From: Onchocerca volvulus
Lineage: Eukaryota; Nematoda; Chromadorea; Rhabditida; Onchocercidae
Assembly: GCA_000499405.2 (NCBI GenBank)
Contig: HG738137.1
Location: 24,062,422 to 24,126,421 of the forward strand
DNA length: 64,000 nucleotides
Direction of reading: 5' to 3'
Shown: positions 63,101 to 64,000 of the stretch, piece after piece
Layout: each line of letters begins with the position of its first letter
Numbering within the stretch: the first letter of the stretch is position 1
Translations under genes and position numbers: made by a program
Notes under the pieces: generated by a model
What the model was told of the DNA's origin: nothing
What the model saw: only the letters and a program-made list of their open reading frames with translations
The model's database searches: none

Positions 63101-64000
63101 GTACAAACCGTATCCGTGTTGAAATGCATTACAATTAAATATTTGCACAATTCCGAAAAAATTTAAGTAAACATTGATCGAAAAGTAAAATTAAAAATTA
63201 TAAGTGGAATGAAATCAAAAATAAAAAAAAAAAAAAAAAGAGAAATTTGCTATTTTTTCTTTGGGAATTAATAACTACTAGTTAATTTTTAAAACTAAAA
63301 TTGATTGCTAATTGTTTAAATTAAAAAACTATCCATTAAAAAATATCCATTGAAATTAAAAATTATCTATTAAAATTCTTAATTTTAAATTATAATGCAA
63401 AGCGTAAGAAATTCGTTTCATTTTAATTTATTTTGCTTTCTCCAAGTAAATGATTTTTGCATAAAATTATGATTTATTCAAAAATTTCAATTCTCTTTTT
63501 TCTTCATTTTCCATTATTACCGGCTACAACATTTCCAAGTAACTTAGAAAGTCAGAAATTATAAATGAACTTTTGATTATTTATTCAAATTCAGCAAAAA
63601 AATTTTAAAAAGCCAGCAGAAGAATTTTTCATTATGGTATTCGATTGCAATTATATTTCAAATTGTATCAAAATTTTGATAGTATTATCCTTCACTTTTC
63701 CTTTTTTAAGAAATGAAATGGAAATGACTATTTTTCCATTTCAATTTCGATTAATTAAAAAATTTTTTCATGCTATTGTCTGTAAATTATATTCGTGCTT
63801 TGCATGGATACAAAATAAAATTAACTGAAAAACTTAAATTCCCTATATTTCATATACATAAAGATGAATGCAATATAAAGGAAATGAAATTTCAACTGAA
63901 ATTTAAAAACTTAAATTTAAGCTTACCGTTAAATAAGCAAGTAATAAGCGTACGGATGACCATTTATCCATACGTCTATCAATGATAATTACATAACTTT
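30578..64000 (-). CDS. MCF2L/DBS-type RhoGEF, 3' part, 22 exons in window (5' partial)
   Basis: Dbl-family guanine nucleotide exchange factors activate Rho/Cdc42-type GTPases at membranes. Exons (descending): 64000-63927 (open at the edge), 59939-59829, 56210-56094, 54860-54711, 54587-54490, 53566-53425, 50213-50094, 49331-49137, 47348-47223, 46672-46592, 45559-45368, 35532-35422, 34705-34547, 34404-34258, 33959-33765, 33321-33229, 32923-32804, 32616-32419, 32228-32089, 31686-31561, 31298-31133, 30772-30578. They give 1017 residues in one frame. Domain order: C-terminal half of SEC14/CRAL-TRIO, spectrin-like helices, a linker, DH (core LLKPVQRITKYQLLL), PH (RQLFLFDGGLLFCKKR), and a Ser/Thr-rich tail. 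SEC14 and spectrin parts follow MCF2L closely (VGGVLKYNHLEWVQHR; ETELPNDVETTARI; IERMLIQLEETERSFDTFW; FRPK-type ends). One DH-PH and few spectrin repeats argue against Trio/UNC-73. No SH3 domain was seen. The nematode gene name (cgef-1 or uig-1 are possibilities) was not settled. Confidence 0.88.
31860..32045. repeat. Short tandem repeats (about 22-25 bp) in a RhoGEF intron
   Basis: Words such as 'aaaatggta', 'tttgtatca' and 'gtaattagaaat' recur many times in this interval with small changes. Confidence 0.6.
32089..32616 (-). other. RhoGEF PH-domain exons
   Basis: 32616-32419 (GDLSQMGALRFQNE ... RRQLFLFDGGLLFCKKR ... YYEHKLSIP) and 32228-32089 (CSLGFSETSKTSPTRFEVWD ... HVVQPIDESARIKWIQQLY) form a DH-associated PH domain, ending in the usual tryptophan helix. 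It follows the DH domain directly, as in all Dbl-family proteins. Confidence 0.88.
33229..34705 (-). other. RhoGEF DH-domain exons
   Basis: 34705-34547 ends FAISEL and 34404-34258 begins VNTEQNYVREL, together the first conserved DH region including its glutamate. 33959-33765 carries the middle helices (LNFHNNYLLADFL; YHRYCRNKPLGEAL). 33321-33229 carries ECQKRAGHPLPLSAYLLKPV followed by QRITKYQLLLK, the catalytic third conserved region. The domain finishes in 32923-32804. All key elements are present, so exchange activity is expected. The GTPase specificity cannot be read from this alone. Confidence 0.88.
33331..33720. repeat. Two-copy tandem duplication, period about 199 bp, in a DH-domain intron
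   Basis: 'aaactaattaaatatct' at 33331 recurs at 33530, followed in both copies by 'aattaagataatat', a 'cagtttaatgc' word and a 'caatatttagcaata' end. The whole duplication lies in the intron 33322-33764. Confidence 0.8.
34880..35185. repeat. Two-copy duplication, period about 250 bp, in a RhoGEF intron
   Basis: 'aagccatttgcattcc' near 34884 and 'aagccatatgcattcc' near 35133 are each followed by 'tttgac' and 'tgtagcacttataaattt'. It lies in the intron 34706-35421. Confidence 0.75.
36325..36358. repeat. (GA)n microsatellite
   Basis: A GA dinucleotide run in the large RhoGEF intron. Confidence 0.95.
37950..37976. repeat. (TA)n microsatellite
   Basis: An AT dinucleotide run in the large RhoGEF intron. 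Confidence 0.95.
39678..39875 (-). CDS. Candidate alternative 5' exon of the RhoGEF (short isoform)
   Basis: This is a 66-codon open stretch starting with ATG at 39875 (MIKRQVFHLSMRSKRRPIYG), with non-repetitive composition and basic and Ser/Thr-rich content. It ends at a phase-0 AGG|GTCAGA donor. It lies in the 9.8-kb intron before the DH region. Joining it to 35532 keeps the frame and would give a GEF without SEC14 and spectrin regions. An in-frame stop lies just upstream of the ATG, so it cannot be an internal exon in this frame. A competing internal exon in another frame (39897-39841, 19 codons, phase 0 both sides) overlaps it. Neither reading is proven. Confidence 0.4.
40005..40480. repeat. 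Degenerate tandem repeat block in the large RhoGEF intron
   Basis: The phrase 'ccaataaaaatctaaagtaa' and close variants recur at least six times, with 'atttaaaatccggaa' and 'taaaataata' in between. Spacing is about 50-110 bp. Confidence 0.7.
41081..41107. repeat. (TC)n microsatellite
   Basis: A CT-rich run with one CC interruption, followed by more pyrimidine-rich sequence. Confidence 0.9.
41282..41339. repeat. Inverted repeat, stem about 24 bp, loop about 10 nt
   Basis: The arm at 41282-41306 (attgaatatttactcttt...) and the arm at 41317-41339 (...aaaggcaaatattcaat) are near reverse complements. It is an A+T-rich hairpin in the large RhoGEF intron. Confidence 0.6.
42145..42173. repeat. Poly(T) run, 29 nt
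   Basis: The longest homopolymer noted. On the minus (coding) strand it is poly(A). Confidence 0.9.
42445..42591 (+). repeat. AAC/GAT/GAC-rich stretch with an Asn/Asp-only open frame
   Basis: A plus-strand open frame of 48 codons (MATTNDNNNNDNDDDNFNNN ... VTLKLTI, stop) is built almost wholly from AAC, AAT, GAT and GAC codons. It sits antisense in the large RhoGEF intron. Most likely it is a trinucleotide-type repeat rather than a gene. Confidence 0.6.
42735..42880. repeat. AGTAGTAGAAAG-type tandem repeat
   Basis: 'agtagtagaaa', 'agtaatagaaag' and related words recur many times in this interval. Confidence 0.75.
45172..45190. repeat. Perfect 8-bp hairpin in an ACGT-rich patch
   Basis: TACGTGTA, a TCT loop, then TACACGTA. 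The surrounding 45160-45300 is rich in 'acgt' and 'gcgta' words, unlike the flanking intron. Confidence 0.5.
46798..47070. repeat. Two-copy tandem duplication, period about 189 bp, in a RhoGEF intron
   Basis: 'acagtaagttc' at 46798 and 46987 starts two copies that share 'gttaggttaacattatttt' words and 'aaaatatcaca'. It lies in the intron 46673-47222. Confidence 0.8.
48097..48250. repeat. Two-copy tandem duplication, period about 87 bp, in a RhoGEF intron
   Basis: 'taagagattgcaaa' at 48097 and 48184 is followed in both copies by 'ttggacac' and 'ttcgatat/ttcgacat' words. It lies in the intron 47349-49136. Confidence 0.7.
51521..51592. repeat. (ATC/ATT)n trinucleotide microsatellite
   Basis: A run of CAT, CAT/TAT and CGT triplets in the intron 50214-53424. 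Confidence 0.9.
52800..53340. repeat. Degenerate tandem repeats, period about 78-86 bp
   Basis: 'ttagattctt' at 52831, 'ttagattttc' at 52917 and 'ttagattctc' at 52995 are each followed by 'ataactttgaattcgg'-like words and a 'gatattaaagtta' word. More diverged copies run to about 53340. It lies in the intron upstream of exon 50213. Confidence 0.7.
53915..53985. repeat. (TG/CG)n imperfect microsatellite
   Basis: A run of 'gtgtatgtgcgtgtacgtg' type words in the intron 53567-54489. Confidence 0.8.
54641..54690 (-). pseudogene. Decayed tandem copy of a RhoGEF exon start
   Basis: This 50-nt stretch resembles 54556-54605 at about 80 percent, with an 85-bp period. 54556-54587 is the first part of the exon that encodes EDFRISIRKGLS; the rest is its acceptor. 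In the copy the acceptor CAG reads CAA, and the exon part reads KNSGFRCGKDS in an altered frame. It lies inside the intron 54588-54710, so it is probably a non-functional duplicate. Confidence 0.7.
56094..64000 (-). other. RhoGEF SEC14/CRAL-TRIO exons
   Basis: Three exons (64000-63927, 59939-59829, 56210-56094) encode SYVIIIDRRMDKWSSVRLLL, SFPRPVRIVLVLKPESVLQR and the segment ending GPDCLTMDVGGVLKYNHLEW. This is the C-terminal half of a SEC14-like lipid-binding domain as in MCF2L. The rest should lie beyond 64000. Introns of about 4.0 kb (59940-63926) and 3.6 kb (56211-59828) separate the exons. Both introns are A+T-rich, with only simple repeats seen, such as an AAATA-rich run near 59100-59160. 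Confidence 0.85.

Noticed and set aside
30578..64000. Assignment of the RhoGEF to Trio/UNC-73
   Set aside because: Only one DH-PH module and few spectrin repeats are present, and the SEC14 and spectrin sequences follow MCF2/MCF2L much more closely.
1..64000. Operon organisation of the three same-strand genes
   Set aside because: Spacers of about 5.9 kb and 2.2 kb are far longer than typical nematode operon gaps.
1..64000. tRNA, rRNA or CRISPR arrays
   Set aside because: No convincing tRNA B-box with a matching fold, no rRNA-like sequence and no regularly spaced direct repeats with unique spacers were found by eye.

Overview
The window comes from a strongly A+T-rich, intron-dense invertebrate genome, most likely a nematode. 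The evidence is many short exons with GT...AG introns, TTTCAG/TTTTAG-type acceptors, homopolymer and microsatellite runs throughout, and genes of animal chromatin and signalling families. The exon density and long A+T-rich introns would suit a clade III (filarial or spirurid) worm better than Caenorhabditis, but that placement is inference. No bacterial genes, rRNA, tRNA or CRISPR array were seen.

Three protein-coding genes were reconstructed, all on the minus strand. Phase bookkeeping closes for each model. (1) 388-6590: a six-exon gene for a 364-residue single-pass membrane protein with a signal peptide, a ZP-N-like four-cysteine domain, one transmembrane helix and a Ser/Asn-rich tail. (2) 12502-28410: a 25-exon gene of about 1092 residues that aligns along its length with KDM6A/UTX, the TPR plus JmjC H3K27 demethylase (utx-1). 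(3) 30578 to beyond 64000: the 3' part of a Dbl-family RhoGEF of the MCF2L/DBS type (SEC14, spectrin repeats, DH, PH), with 22 exons in the window and the 5' end off the right edge.

The rest is intron or intergenic DNA. Its main landmark is a decayed Helitron of about 3.0 kb (18779-21767) in a utx-1 intron. It has an A|TC...CTAG|T boundary, a 3' hairpin, PIF1-type helicase remnants and Rep N-terminal remnants, with helicase and Rep in permuted order. Intergenic 28411-30577 carries four degenerate units of about 130 bp. Introns hold many local tandem duplications and simple repeats.

The three genes are not an operon (spacers of about 5.9 kb and 2.2 kb) and have no obvious joint pathway: surface/extracellular matrix, chromatin, and Rho GTPase signalling. 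A recurring feature is a short tandem duplication that copies a 3' splice site and the first bases of an exon. One is found in each gene: 5031-5072, 17255-17310 and 54641-54690. In utx-1 the duplicate would still work as an in-frame alternative acceptor; in the other two the exon copy has decayed. A second candidate of interest is an apparent alternative 5' exon (39678-39875) in the 9.8-kb intron before the DH domain, which could give a short SEC14-less GEF isoform.
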